This document shows, piece by piece, positions 42,159 through 52,594 of a DNA stretch of 64,000 nucleotides (position 1 is its first letter; the number at the start of each line of letters is the position of its first letter). The position numbers were made by a program, and so were the translations under genes. Source of the DNA: Maridesulfovibrio zosterae DSM 11974. GTDB lineage: Bacteria; Desulfobacterota; Desulfovibrionia; Desulfovibrionales; Desulfovibrionaceae. The stretch covers positions 461,528-525,527 of the forward strand of contig NZ_KE384342.1 in assembly GCF_000425265.1 (NCBI RefSeq), given 5' to 3'. Below the pieces are notes generated by a model. The model saw only the letters and a list, made by a program, of their open reading frames with translations, did not search any database and was not told where the DNA came from.

Positions 42159-45100
42159 TTAAAGATCTGCAAGTTTTTTCTTAGTATTCAATCCTGTGAA
42201 TCCGAAAGCCATCATTTCAGGTATTTTTTCACGGAAAGATTTCTGTTTTTCAGGGTCAAGGGAACGCCAGACAAGGAATTGCTTCCTGATAGCGTTGATA
42301 AAGTTTTTATTTAATCTTTTCCATGCTCCGATTTCTCCGGATTCACGGTTGATTATTAAAGCTGCTTCCAGAAACTGAGGATGTTCTGTGGATGGCCTAA
42401 ATTTAATTTGAATCATCTGTTTAACACCGAAGTCAAATGGAGCCAGCCAAACCCTTACATCAAAGTGAAAACAGGTTATATGATCAGGGCAGCCTTCCAG
42501 TAGGTCGCATACTGATTTTGGAAGTGCTTCCTGCTCAAAGTTAACTTCTATTTCCGAGGTTGAGAAAATTCCGTGTGAAACCTCAGTATGAGCTTCAAGA
42601 TATTCAAGCAGGAATCCTCCTGCATCTTTCTGTTCATCATGCTTAAGCAGGAAGGGCAGTGTTGTTTCGATGGAGTTTGTTTCCGAGTCAGGCATTTTCC
42701 ATGAACGGTTTACGTCTGGAATAGCGATATTCGCGGCGACTCGTGATGGATAAATAACCGAAATAAGGGTAACAGCAATGACCAGAATCATAGCGGCAAC
42801 ACCAGCCATAGATGAATAGTTGGCTGTCATGCCGGCCCATAGCGGCGTTCCAGCCAGCAGACCTGAGGCCGTTTGAGCAATCAGATAACCTACAACAACA
42901 CTTATTACCGCAAAAGCAACAGCTTCAGCAATAAACAGGTAAGATACGTGTGTCGGAGCCATTCCTATAGAAGTGTAAACGGATATTTCTTTTTTTCGTT
43001 CATAAACACTTGTAATCATAGTATTTAAGACAATGAGTGCAGAAATTATCAGCGGGATGATTATATTCGGCACACCTGAATAGTTCATGCTGTCTGAAGC
43101 CTGACATATATAAGTTCCGCTATTGTCGCAGCTGAAAATGGGCAAGCCATAGCGGTCAACAAGTCCATTGATTGTTTTCTGTGTAAAGAGTCCTTTAGCA
43201 GGGGCAATTGCTATAGCTTTAAGATTTCCTCCCATAGCCATGAGGGTCGCGTATGGAATAATAGCGGTTACTTCTCCTGAAATATGATTATAGCGGCCTT
43301 GAAAGGTGTCAATCTCTTCACCTGACTCAATGGCGTCAGCTTCAACTTCACTGAGTTCCTGCGCTGCAGCTGACGGGAAAATCACAGGGGTCATGGGCTC
43401 TCCGTCGAGATCAGTGTGTTCAGTGAATTTTTTGCCGTCAAATATTCCGGTTAGAGTAAATTTACTGCCCCACACATTAACTGAATCTCCGGCTTTGGTT
43501 TCCAGACGGTCAGCCATAGCTTTGGAAAGCAGTATTTGTTTGCTTTGTCCCGGTAAGAGCCACGAACCGTCAACAATAATTTTGTTTATGCCGCTTATCG
43601 TAGGTTCTTTATAAGAGAGTCCTATGAGTCCTTTAACCTCTTCCTGTTTTCCTTTGTAGCTTATTGGTGTGACGGCAGGTGTTGTTTTATCATTAAGTTC
43701 AATCCATCCGCGCGGAGCAACTAGTCCACTTTCATCAAAATCATTGCTGACTATACCAAGAGTTTCGCGGGGTAGATCTCTCCATCCGATGTTTTTCATG
43801 AACAGTCCGAAGTAGGGCTGATTTTCACTAAACAGCACATACGTATGCTCCCGTAGTGACTTAACAGCGGTAAAGCTCATGATGGTGAAGGTTAAAATAG
43901 TAAGGGTCAGACAAGTAAGGAAAGTTCTGAGTTTCCTGCGACGGAGGTTGCTTACACCTATAACAAAAGCAGAGGTGAAAGCTTTCCATTTACTTATTTC
44001 AGATGTTTGGGTCCTATGAGCGCGTTGTTGCAGCAGAATCATTTCTTTTTCAAATCTGAAAAAGATAATTAAGGAAACCATTACTGATAGGCCAAGAATG
44101 AAGAATGCCAGAATAACAACCATAGGGCTGTATGTTAACTGGAAAGCCGGATGTACTGAGTAAATAACAGCAATAACAGCCGAAAGAATTGCCAGAAAAC
44201 CAATAATTCTTTTATGAATATCTGCAAATGAAAATATTACCCGTTCCATGCAGTAAGCAAACGGGATGAACAGGGCTATGTAAAATAAGACCCCTACAAG
44301 TACATCTTTTTGAGTCTGATCAACATCAATATAGACTCTTGATGCCAATGCCCACGAAGTTCGGGCATTTTGCATAAAATCGTCATAGCGTCGTTCACGC
44401 CATGCTTCCTGTGCCTTGGATAAAGCCGAAGTTCCTTTCTGTTCAAGGGTCCTGATACGTTGGTTTACAATGCCGTGCGATTCAAGGTTATTAATCCTTG
44501 GTCTGAGCAGATTCCACATATCTTCAGCAGCTCGATGATCTGTTGCAGGTATAATCGGCCAATCTTTTATATTATATCCGTTTCCCGCAGGATCATTTGG
44601 CTTGGAATGAATAAGAATCATCTTCCTATTGAGCAAGGTGTCAGACAGAGTCATTTTAAGAGGTACATCAGGTTCAAGGAAAACACTGGCAATGGTTGAA
44701 GAACGGGTATCTATACGGCTATACCAGTAGTGCATGGGCTCAGCATCCCTTGTACCGTCAAGAACTTCAACTTTAGTCATGTAACGAAATGTTCGTGGAG
44801 TCAGTAGGTCAAAAAGTGTAGTTTGCCGACATGCAAACATGATCACCTTTGTATCCATATTAAGTCTGTGCATTTTTAGTCTATAGGCATTTTTACCTGT
44901 CTGCCTTTTATCAATAGCCCAGACTATATTACCTTCATCTGAAAATTTGTATCCTTCAATAATAAGCTTTGGCTGCACTATTTTCTTTGATGCAACACCG
45001 CTGAATTTAAAATCTCCCTCGGAGTCAGCCAGAGAGTAAAATCGTGTTTTACCTTGAAAAGCCATAAAAATTGTACCAGGAGCAGCCTGATCTGCAAAAA

Positions 45101-47015
45101 GTTCACCCTGACGGATGAAACGAGCCTTGCCGTGTACCTGTGAAAATCCTTTGCGGGGCTTTTTAGTGGTTAATTCTTTAGGAGTATTGGATATTTTTCT
45201 GATAAGCCCTTCTATAAGCGAAGCCTGCTTAGCGATATTATTCCAATTTATATTTTCGATGCTATCAAAAGGAGTCCCCCAATATTCTCGCGCATCATTG
45301 ACCGTGGCAAAAGTAAAACTTAACTGGCCTGCTAATGTCCCAATCTCACTACTGAATTGAGGCTTATCAAGAAGCCATGTCTGCCATGGACGTGTACGGT
45401 CTGGGCGTAGAGTATCTTTGTAGAGACCTTCGGTTCCGGTCTCTTGTTCAACAATGGGTACAGCATCTCCTAAGATATTATTTATCTGCGAAAATGTACG
45501 GGAGAGGTTAATTCTTGGGCGAAGTTCATAAAACCAACCTTCGCCGAATGCTCCAACCCCTTCGCCGTGACTGGAAAGATGCAGTGATACAGAGCAGGCA
45601 AGTTCCTTTGAACGTACGATACTACGAAGTTTTCTTGCACTTTTGATGGCATTCAGCTGCTGCTTGGTGTCATGCTTGGTAATTAAGACTTTTTCTTTGA
45701 GCTTAGGGAACAGGCTCTTAATCTCAGCCATCTCTTCCGAAGGCAGATTAGAATAGTCTGTCTTCCATGAAATGCGGCGCAATAGTTTACGCCTATTATC
45801 AAGTTGAACGATTTGTTTTTGATCAATATTTTTCTGTAAACGCTGGCTCATCAGTTCTTTACTGATAATATCGGCTTCATCTTTAATTTGATTTTTTATT
45901 GTTTTGTATAGCAGTTCATAGAGTTCTGGATTACCTGTCGCAATTTCCGTAGCCAGCGGGTTATCATTCTCCAGTCCTTCCAGAATTCTTGAGGCGTTGT
46001 TTTTCTTTTTGCTTAGCTCTACTTTAATTTTTTTAAGAATTTTACTTTTACCGGAAATAGCATTTATAAATTCGCGCATTCCACGCAAAGACTGAGCATG
46101 ACCAGTCGTCGCTAACAGTAATACAGAGCGTTTTAGTGGATTTGCTGCTATCTTTCTGCCTATATCTAGAAGTGAAGCCACAGACAAAGCTTCATCTGCA
46201 CCAGGAGCATCCCCCATAATATATGATGAACTGTCGTAAAAAGATTCAATGACAATAAGCTGTTCAGCCATTTTAGGGTCACTGCCTTCAATCATGCAGT
46301 AAACATTTTCGGCTTCAATACGCTTCCATCTGCTTTTTGAGTGCAGAGTCCCCGTGTCAGAAATAAGCTGTTTAATGCCGCCTGAGACAACGCCAAGCTC
46401 TTTGCGGGCATCGACGGCACTTATATAGTAGCGTGGAAAATCAAGCGGGGACAATTCGAGTTTTTCTTCAAAGAATCCTTTTATACTTTGCCCATTATCA
46501 ATATAAATGAGAGCAGATGCGCCAAGGCTGGCTGCATTCAACCAATTTTTACCTGAATCAAGGTCCATAAGAACAATGGAGTTTTTAACTGGAAGTCCGT
46601 TAAAATCTTTAAGTTGTCCATGGCCTACATAAATGACAGGGCCTGATAATCCTTTTTGGGGAGTAGAAGGTGGGGATATTGCATTTAGTTTTGCAGGCTT
46701 AATGCTGATTTCTTTTCCGTCTTTACCAACAGTAAATCTGGTTTTAGAACTAACTATTGCGGGAGCCAGAAAGAGCTGTCGGCCTATTTTGAAATTTCCA
46801 AGTTCTTTAAATCTTTTTTCAATATAATCAGCAGTTTTTTTAGCCCCTTCGGAGCCAAAAGAACGATCCCCAAACATAGAGAGATCGGTTATAGTCTGTC
46901 TTATTGGATCAATTGAGCTGTGCGCTTGCTGTGGTACTAAAAAAGAGACAAGCATAATTATGCATAGCAGCATGGGAAGCGAACGTATTAAATATTTGGG
47001 AGATGTCATTGTCAT
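42159..47015 (-). CDS. Giant FtsX-type ABC permease with degenerate M28-peptidase-like ectodomain
   Basis: 1,618 residues from the ATG at 47015, which lies after the ATPase stop codon with GGAG upstream; the ORF is open 48 bases further but that lead is not signal-like. Order: signal peptide (LLCIIMLVSFLVPQQAHS); M28-like domain with PA-type insertion; coiled region; beta domain (GKARFIRQGELFADQ); four or so membrane segments (~930-1040); MacB/FtsX core (RRRKLRTFLTCLTLTILTF) with a large extracytoplasmic loop; three final membrane segments; C-terminal tail. The M28 motif HxDS is FYDS and the catalytic Glu-Glu is TGHAQ, so hydrolase activity is unlikely. Confidence 0.82.
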   Translation of the reverse strand: MTMTSPKYLIRSLPMLLCIIMLVSFLVPQQAHSSIDPIRQTITDLSMFGDRSFGSEGAKKTADYIEKRFKELGNFKIGRQLFLAPAIVSSKTRFTVGKDGKEISIKPAKLNAISPPSTPQKGLSGPVIYVGHGQLKDFNGLPVKNSIVLMDLDSGKNWLNAASLGASALIYIDNGQSIKGFFEEKLELSPLDFPRYYISAVDARKELGVVSGGIKQLISDTGTLHSKSRWKRIEAENVYCMIEGSDPKMAEQLIVIESFYDSSSYIMGDAPGADEALSVASLLDIGRKIAANPLKRSVLLLATTGHAQSLRGMREFINAISGKSKILKKIKVELSKKKNNASRILEGLENDNPLATEIATGNPELYELLYKTIKNQIKDEADIISKELMSQRLQKNIDQKQIVQLDNRRKLLRRISWKTDYSNLPSEEMAEIKSLFPKLKEKVLITKHDTKQQLNAIKSARKLRSIVRSKELACSVSLHLSSHGEGVGAFGEGWFYELRPRINLSRTFSQINNILGDAVPIVEQETGTEGLYKDTLRPDRTRPWQTWLLDKPQFSSEIGTLAGQLSFTFATVNDAREYWGTPFDSIENINWNNIAKQASLIEGLIRKISNTPKELTTKKPRKGFSQVHGKARFIRQGELFADQAAPGTIFMAFQGKTRFYSLADSEGDFKFSGVASKKIVQPKLIIEGYKFSDEGNIVWAIDKRQTGKNAYRLKMHRLNMDTKVIMFACRQTTLFDLLTPRTFRYMTKVEVLDGTRDAEPMHYWYSRIDTRSSTIASVFLEPDVPLKMTLSDTLLNRKMILIHSKPNDPAGNGYNIKDWPIIPATDHRAAEDMWNLLRPRINNLESHGIVNQRIRTLEQKGTSALSKAQEAWRERRYDDFMQNARTSWALASRVYIDVDQTQKDVLVGVLFYIALFIPFAYCMERVIFSFADIHKRIIGFLAILSAVIAVIYSVHPAFQLTYSPMVVILAFFILGLSVMVSLIIFFRFEKEMILLQQRAHRTQTSEISKWKAFTSAFVIGVSNLRRRKLRTFLTCLTLTILTFTIMSFTAVKSLREHTYVLFSENQPYFGLFMKNIGWRDLPRETLGIVSNDFDESGLVAPRGWIELNDKTTPAVTPISYKGKQEEVKGLIGLSYKEPTISGINKIIVDGSWLLPGQSKQILLSKAMADRLETKAGDSVNVWGSKFTLTGIFDGKKFTEHTDLDGEPMTPVIFPSAAAQELSEVEADAIESGEEIDTFQGRYNHISGEVTAIIPYATLMAMGGNLKAIAIAPAKGLFTQKTINGLVDRYGLPIFSCDNSGTYICQASDSMNYSGVPNIIIPLIISALIVLNTMITSVYERKKEISVYTSIGMAPTHVSYLFIAEAVAFAVISVVVGYLIAQTASGLLAGTPLWAGMTANYSSMAGVAAMILVIAVTLISVIYPSRVAANIAIPDVNRSWKMPDSETNSIETTLPFLLKHDEQKDAGGFLLEYLEAHTEVSHGIFSTSEIEVNFEQEALPKSVCDLLEGCPDHITCFHFDVRVWLAPFDFGVKQMIQIKFRPSTEHPQFLEAALIINRESGEIGAWKRLNKNFINAIRKQFLVWRSLDPEKQKSFREKIPEMMAFGFTGLNTKKKLADL

Positions 47016-47034
47016 CAAAGCAGGTCTCCAGTGA

Positions 47035-47769
47035 TCATGCCATGCTGATACGGCCAACATCAATATTCAGCTGGTCACGTTCTTCGATTTTTTTAATAAG
47101 TCCGTCTTCGATCCAGACCACTCTGTCAGACGCATTGAGCATTTTATAGTCATGTGTTGCGGTAATGATTGTTACACCGCGTTCTTTACTTAAATGATTC
47201 ATGAGTTTAATGATCTCTTCTCCGGTAGAGAGATCAAGGTTTCCTGTAGGCTCATCTGCAAGGATGATTGCCGGATCGTTTGCAAGAGATCTTGCAATTG
47301 CAACTCGTTGCTGCTGCCCTCCAGAAAGTTCCTGTGGTTTATGATTGTAGCGTTTATTCAGTCCTACAAGGTCAAGCAGCTCAATTCCTTTGGCAACGGC
47401 CGCATCGTTATGAACTCCGGCAAAAATCATGGGTAGAGTTATGTTTTCCAGGGCTGTCATAACCTGAATAAGGTTGAAGGTCTGGAAAATATAACCGATT
47501 TTACGGTTTCTGAGCCATGCCAGTTCAAATGCATCAAGCTGGGCAATATCGACTTCATCAATAAATACTTTACCTTCTGATGGCTTATCAAGACCGCCTA
47601 TCATATTGAAAAGAGTCGATTTTCCAGAGCCAGAAGGTCCCATTATAGATAGGTATTCTCCTGCATATATTTCAAGGTCTACACCTTTAAGAGCTTGTAC
47701 ATCAGTACTGCCGAGTTTGAAGCTTTTCTTAACTCCGGTTACTCTGACTATAGTATGTTGATCGGCCAT
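47035..47769 (-). CDS. ABC transporter ATPase, MacB/LolD type
   Basis: 244 residues. Walker [11 protein letters not shown]-loop [15 protein letters not shown], signature [18 protein letters not shown], Walker [13 protein letters not shown] and H-loop TATHD are all intact, typical of the mechanotransmitting MacB/LolD/FtsE group. It sits between two FtsX-type permease genes and powers both or their heterodimer. Confidence 0.95.
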   Translation of the reverse strand: MADQHTIVRVTGVKKSFKLGSTDVQALKGVDLEIYAGEYLSIMGPSGSGKSTLFNMIGGLDKPSEGKVFIDEVDIAQLDAFELAWLRNRKIGYIFQTFNLIQVMTALENITLPMIFAGVHNDAAVAKGIELLDLVGLNKRYNHKPQELSGGQQQRVAIARSLANDPAIILADEPTGNLDLSTGEEIIKLMNHLSKERGVTIITATHDYKMLNASDRVVWIEDGLIKKIEERDQLNIDVGRISMA

Positions 47770-47807
47770 ATCTTTCGCCTTAATGTAATTCGTTAAGTTA
47801 ATTAAAT

Positions 47808-48485
47808 TTATTCTTCAGTACGCATAGCTTCAATAGGGCGCATTCGCGCGGCAATGAAAGCAGGGTATAAAACTCCGAGTAAGCTAAGTCCCAAACCAAC
47901 TCCAATCGAATAAAGTATTGAAAGTCCAGCTTCTTGCGGGGAAAGCATGGTCAAAGCCTCAAATCCGAATCTCAGCATGCCGATTATGATAGATATAAAT
48001 GCTCCGAATATTGCTCCAAGTAGTGAACCAGTGACTCCCTGCATGGACGCTTCGAGCACAAAAAGGCGGAGCACAAAGCTGTCAAGTGCTCCGAGGCATT
48101 TCATTGTACCTATTTCGCGAAATCTCTCAGTTACAGCCATAAGCTGCGCATTAACAATACCAACTGTGCAGACTAGCAGTGATAAAATTACAATCCATCG
48201 TTCTTTGGCGCTGCCACCCGGTTCATACCCGGTTTTATCAAGCATTTTGATAATATCCGGATTGCCGGAATTATAAAGTCCATTGCTGATGTCCGAACCG
48301 ATAAGCACATAGGCCAGAAAGGATACTGCTAAAATCAGGCTGGTCACCGTAACCATATTACGTAAAAAACGTGATTTTAAGCTTTTTAAACTGATCTCAA
48401 AAGATTTCTTAAACGGAAGAACCACCAAAGCCGCAATATCTGATGGTGAATCCGAGTTTTGGAAAGGTATTCTTTTTTGTGCCAT
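47808..48485 (-). CDS. Small FtsX-family ABC permease
   Basis: 225 residues, four membrane segments: SLILAVSFLAYVLIGSD near residue 50, then the FtsX core from ~95 to the end (RFREIGTMKCLGALDSFVLR; GVLYPAFIAARMRPIEAMRT). Unlike MacB it has only a very short extracytoplasmic loop. It is the first gene of the operon and probably the partner of the giant permease. Confidence 0.87.
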   Translation of the reverse strand: MAQKRIPFQNSDSPSDIAALVVLPFKKSFEISLKSLKSRFLRNMVTVTSLILAVSFLAYVLIGSDISNGLYNSGNPDIIKMLDKTGYEPGGSAKERWIVILSLLVCTVGIVNAQLMAVTERFREIGTMKCLGALDSFVLRLFVLEASMQGVTGSLLGAIFGAFISIIIGMLRFGFEALTMLSPQEAGLSILYSIGVGLGLSLLGVLYPAFIAARMRPIEAMRTEE

Positions 48486-48850
48486 ATTTTGTCCATATAT
48501 TATTAGGCAGGATGCACCTGTGTAACCAAAGGATCTTAAATTATTTATTAAGTAGTATTCAATTTTTTGCTAAATCCTGCAAATTTATGACATACCTCAG
48601 TTAAGTAAATTATCTAATCATATATTAGATTCCAATGCATAGAAGATTAAACTTTTATACTCAATAAATAACTGAAATATTGTGAATTGCAAAGAAAAAA
48701 TTAGTCAAATAGGCGTACTTTTGTATGATTATTTATTTAGCAATATGAAGTGGAGTCAAATATCCATTGCAATAAATTTTCTATGAAATTTCATACTATG
48801 TTAGTGAAACACTCGTACACAGAAGACTAATGAAGAATAGGGTGAGTTGG
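48486..48850. other. 365-base A+T-rich spacer before the FtsX operon
   Basis: No ORF with coding character, no clear hairpin. It must hold the operon promoter (minus strand), but no convincing -35/-10 pair was found. Confidence 0.4.
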
Positions 48851-49639
48851 TTATGGAAGCATGTCTCTGATATCTTTGATTTGAAAAGAAGGTGTATCTT
48901 TAATTTTGCTCAATAGATAATCAAGAAAAAGAAAGGATGTCTTGTTCATACGCTGATGGTGAAGCATAAATCCTGCGTAATCGGTTTGAACAGCTTTTTC
49001 TATCTGAGACTGTAATATTTGAATACCTGATTTAGGATTTTTCTCTTTTACAGTATGTAAGTCAATATTTATGGGAAGGTCAGGAAGGTTATCAAGCGGG
49101 CAGGGCGAAACATTGATGCTTCGCGAAATGGCAACAAATCCAAGATCAGAGAGACTGTTCATTGTATCACTTGTGCAGCGATTCCATGGAGGAGTAAAAA
49201 AAGGACAAAAATTTTCGCCAAGAAGAGTGCTTAGTTTTTGCTGGCCTTTCTTTAATTCTGCTTTGACTTTATTTTTATCGCGAGATGGGCCGAATTCGAA
49301 TTTTTTTCCTTCTTTTTCACAGTTAATGTGGCGGTAGCCATGCTGATGCAGACACCATAAATTAAGTTCCGGCTTCAAGGTATCTAAAAGACTGGCGACA
49401 CGAGATTCATTTGCCCATGCAGGAACAACCGCAAGGGATAATGGGACTTCGTGTTTTTTAAATACACGGATCATTTCAGAAAACTGATATCCTGAATATC
49501 CTATATCGTCAGCTCTAAAAAAAACATCACATCCTTCTTCAGGTATGATTTTTTCAAGATGATTCCACCAGAAATCAAATGAATTGATCAGTGTTGAAAT
49601 ATTATTCTTCCAGATTGACGCAACAGGCCTATATGACAT
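48851..49639 (-). CDS. Polysaccharide deacetylase-like protein (NodB fold)
   Basis: 262 residues, no signal peptide. NodB-type motifs: VFFRADDIGYSG (catalytic and metal Asp pair), CLHQHGYRHIN (metal His pair) and FTPPWNRCT (motif 3 with Arg). These suggest de-N-acetylation of a sugar intermediate in the cytoplasm. The gene overlaps the preceding glycosyltransferase stop codon by one base, so the two probably act on the same glycan. Confidence 0.8.
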   Translation of the reverse strand: MSYRPVASIWKNNISTLINSFDFWWNHLEKIIPEEGCDVFFRADDIGYSGYQFSEMIRVFKKHEVPLSLAVVPAWANESRVASLLDTLKPELNLWCLHQHGYRHINCEKEGKKFEFGPSRDKNKVKAELKKGQQKLSTLLGENFCPFFTPPWNRCTSDTMNSLSDLGFVAISRSINVSPCPLDNLPDLPINIDLHTVKEKNPKSGIQILQSQIEKAVQTDYAGFMLHHQRMNKTSFLFLDYLLSKIKDTPSFQIKDIRDMLP

Positions 49640-50802
49640 TAATTTTTTCCATATTCTCTTATGATATCAGCAGATGTATTTGCTCCATCCAAATCTATCG
49701 CATGACATTGCGATGTGCGGCAACTCATCAACAGGGCGTTTATAACATTATCCATACTGGACGCAACTAGATCTTTAGTCTCTAAAACTCTAAGCGGAAT
49801 ATGTTTAGCCAATTTTTCAGCACGCATACGCTGTTCATGGTTATGAGCAAAAGGTAAAACTGCCGTAGGGATACCAGAGGTTAGAATATCCATACAAGTG
49901 TTATATCCGGCCATAGAAATCATAGCGTCGGCAGCGGTCAGCAGGTTCGTAAAATCAGATGCAAATTTTTTTACAGTGATATTTTTAAAATTTTTTGAGG
50001 AGTTATAAAGGATATTAAAATTTTCTTGATCGTAAAAAGGCCCGGTCAGCATAAGCAATTTTGTCTTTTCAGGAGAATTGCATGAAAATGATTTAAACAC
50101 AGCCTCCATAAGAGGTTTCCCTACTTTGCCGCCTCCAGCGCTTGCGATGAGTAATTTTTCGTTTACAGCAATGCCTAAACTTTTCCTGATGGATTCACGA
50201 ACACCTTTATCTGGCTTGCGGGCAGTAAAACCTGTGTATGAATATGGAATAGTAATTTGATTCAGAAGTTGGAATGTTTCATCAAGACTTGCAATTTGGG
50301 GGTCAGAATGTATGAGCAGCAGGTTAAAATATTTATTAAGATATTTAACTACGCGTTTTTCGTGTTTTCCTCCATCATCTCTTTCCACCAATATATCACG
50401 TAGTGAACAGATTACTTTTATGTTGCCAAGTTGACCGTCTTTTATGGCATCAAGAACTGGTAAAAGCTCAAAGCGGAAAGCCTTTCGTCCGAATGGAAAT
50501 AGTTCAATAAGAAATATATCAGGCTTTTCCTGTCTAAAAATATTCAAAAGAGATGTTGCACGATTTTTTTTAACTTCTTCAAGGTCAAGGCTTGGATCGG
50601 TAGTCATTAAACCACCGAATTTTTCATCCATGCACAGTCCAGGCAGTTGAATATATTTTATGTTTAATGGTAGATCCTGATCAGGTTTACTCCCACCTGC
50701 AACAAAAAGAACCTCTTCTTTGTCCAGAGCGCGAGCGATTTCGAGACTGCGAAAAAAATGTCCCATTCCAAGGACATGTTGGCAATAATGTATAATTTTC
50801 AT
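49639..50802 (-). CDS. MurG-like glycosyltransferase (first of three)
   Basis: 387 residues, GT-B fold of the COG4671/GT28 kind. The N-terminal loop is HYCQHVLGMGHFFRSLEIAR; the C-terminal sugar-nucleotide site contains ISMAGYNTCMDILTSGIPTA and LPFAHNHEQRMRAEKLA. Donor and acceptor unknown. It overlaps the histidine phosphatase gene by 4 bases. Confidence 0.82.
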   Translation of the reverse strand: MKIIHYCQHVLGMGHFFRSLEIARALDKEEVLFVAGGSKPDQDLPLNIKYIQLPGLCMDEKFGGLMTTDPSLDLEEVKKNRATSLLNIFRQEKPDIFLIELFPFGRKAFRFELLPVLDAIKDGQLGNIKVICSLRDILVERDDGGKHEKRVVKYLNKYFNLLLIHSDPQIASLDETFQLLNQITIPYSYTGFTARKPDKGVRESIRKSLGIAVNEKLLIASAGGGKVGKPLMEAVFKSFSCNSPEKTKLLMLTGPFYDQENFNILYNSSKNFKNITVKKFASDFTNLLTAADAMISMAGYNTCMDILTSGIPTAVLPFAHNHEQRMRAEKLAKHIPLRVLETKDLVASSMDNVINALLMSCRTSQCHAIDLDGANTSADIIREYGKN

Positions 50803-51416
50803 AAGATATCATTCAATCTTTCAATAGAAAGGTTTCCATCATATTTTAACCAGTGCAAACGTCTGCGTTTAACAAGCTTTGGTTTGTCATCCATAAAATC
50901 ATGACCGGCAAGTTTATAAATCACTGTTTTTAAAACGCCTTCGTGGGCTACAGCAAGTACTTTTGGATGTTTCTTGTCTACCATTTCTGCCACTTTGCCA
51001 GCTCCATGAATAAGTGCATCAATTCCTCTGGCAGATGTTATTCTTCTGTTTTCACCATTTGGGGGGCAGAAATCCCATCCTTTAGAAATCTCTTCATCCA
51101 ACATGCCTGGAAATTTTTCATTAAGTTCTTCAAGTGTCAAACCGGACCATTTTCCCCAGTCCTGCTCGCGCAGATCTTTTAGTCTTAATGTTGGAAGGTT
51201 GAGTCCTTCTGTAATTATTTCAGCTGTTTCAATTGCTCTTCCAAGATCGCTGGTAATCACTGCATCGAATGATTCTGGTTTGATTGTTTCTATCCAGCTT
51301 GCAGCCAGTTGGCGGCCATGATCTGTTAACGGGGAATCAAAATGGCCTTGAATTCTATTTACTGCATTCCATTCGGTAACTGAATGTCTGATTAATGCTA
51401 TATGTACTGATTTCAT
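50799..51416 (-). CDS. Histidine phosphatase family protein
   Basis: 205 residues. Catalytic phospho-His in ALIRHSVTEWNAVNRIQG (usually RHGxTxWN; Ser replaces Gly), second site ITSDLGRAIETAEI, acid/base Glu region LREQDWGKWSG, and the final AVAHEGVLKTV. It may remove phosphate from a sugar phosphate of the glycan pathway. It lies 2 bases after a GT4 gene. Confidence 0.88.
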   Translation of the reverse strand: MKSVHIALIRHSVTEWNAVNRIQGHFDSPLTDHGRQLAASWIETIKPESFDAVITSDLGRAIETAEIITEGLNLPTLRLKDLREQDWGKWSGLTLEELNEKFPGMLDEEISKGWDFCPPNGENRRITSARGIDALIHGAGKVAEMVDKKHPKVLAVAHEGVLKTVIYKLAGHDFMDDKPKLVKRRRLHWLKYDGNLSIERLNDIL

Positions 51417-51418
51417 AT

Positions 51419-52534
51419 TTACCTCCGGCTTGTTAATTGGATTAATCTAGATTCAACTCCCATCAGGTTCTTTTTCATATTAAAATATTTTTCAATTCGT
51501 TTTGGTGCTGCGATGCTCATTTGTTTACGTTGTGATTTATTACAAATAAGTTTTAGAATATTGTCAGTCAGGTTAGAGATATTTCCTTGAGGCGAAAGCA
51601 GTCCTGTTTCACCTTGGGCAACGGCTTCAGATGGGCCACAGGTTGAATATGCAACTATAGGCAGCCCGCAGCATTGCGCTTCGAGATAAACCATTCCAAG
51701 TGATTCATTAATTCCGGGAAAGGAAAATAGATCCGCGGCGCTGTAATATTTATACAATTCGTTGCGCGGTATTTGTCCAAGAAAAATTATTTTATTACCT
51801 GCTTTTTTGTAAGCAAGAGATTCAAGCCTGTCTCTAGCTTCACCGTCACCGGCAATAATCAGTTTTGTATCCGGATTAGTTTTGGTGACTGAGGCAAATG
51901 CTTTTATCAGGTCCGTTATGCTGTCTGCTTTAACATCATTGCGCAGCATTGCGGTGCTCATGATTGTCGTAGTGCCATTTAATTTAAGCATTTTCCGAAT
52001 ATCATTTCTGCCTTTCATGCAGAATTTAAATTGATCAGGATCAATTCCGGGATAGGTTCTGGAAAGTTTTTCAGGCAACACTATGCGTGCTAGATTTGTA
52101 AAGTCAATTGCCTTATTGGCGAATACATGATCCGCATGGATAAGAGCACTTTTGTTAGACATGTAGCCGAGCCATGTCTTGTAGTTTCTTCTGTATTTTG
52201 TGGCGAATACACCTTGGTATATTGCATACGGAATTTCAAGTACTCTGGCGATTCTAGGTCCGAAAAGGTCTGGAGATTTGTAATAGCTGTGGTACGTAAG
52301 CCAGATATCAGGATTGAAATCTTCAACTCTATTCAGCGTTTTTTTGTATTCATATAAAAGAGCAGGCCATTTATGAGGTTTACTCATAATGTTGCGCATG
52401 CGCATATGACTGGCAATTTCAACTTCATGCCCCTGATTACACAGAAAATCGTGTAAACTTTTTCCGATCATGAGATCCCCGGAAGGAACTTTGTGGTTAA
52501 TCGGTTTGGGCGGGGCAAAAAAAGCAATCCGCAT
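51419..52534 (-). CDS. GT4-family glycosyltransferase
   Basis: 371 residues. N-terminal RIAFFAPPKPINHKVPSGD, C-terminal donor site with GDGEARDRLE, FSFPGINESLGMVYLEAQCC (the EX7E motif) and GPSEAVAQGETGLLSP. Retaining transferase of the GT-B fold, cytoplasmic. It is spaced 60 bases from the next upstream transferase gene. Confidence 0.88.
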   Translation of the reverse strand: MRIAFFAPPKPINHKVPSGDLMIGKSLHDFLCNQGHEVEIASHMRMRNIMSKPHKWPALLYEYKKTLNRVEDFNPDIWLTYHSYYKSPDLFGPRIARVLEIPYAIYQGVFATKYRRNYKTWLGYMSNKSALIHADHVFANKAIDFTNLARIVLPEKLSRTYPGIDPDQFKFCMKGRNDIRKMLKLNGTTTIMSTAMLRNDVKADSITDLIKAFASVTKTNPDTKLIIAGDGEARDRLESLAYKKAGNKIIFLGQIPRNELYKYYSAADLFSFPGINESLGMVYLEAQCCGLPIVAYSTCGPSEAVAQGETGLLSPQGNISNLTDNILKLICNKSQRKQMSIAAPKRIEKYFNMKKNLMGVESRLIQLTSRR

Positions 52535-52594
52535 TGATGCTATGTCCTTCTTGCCTTCTTATGCAAGTGGCTGAAAGTGATGCTGAACGTGTTG

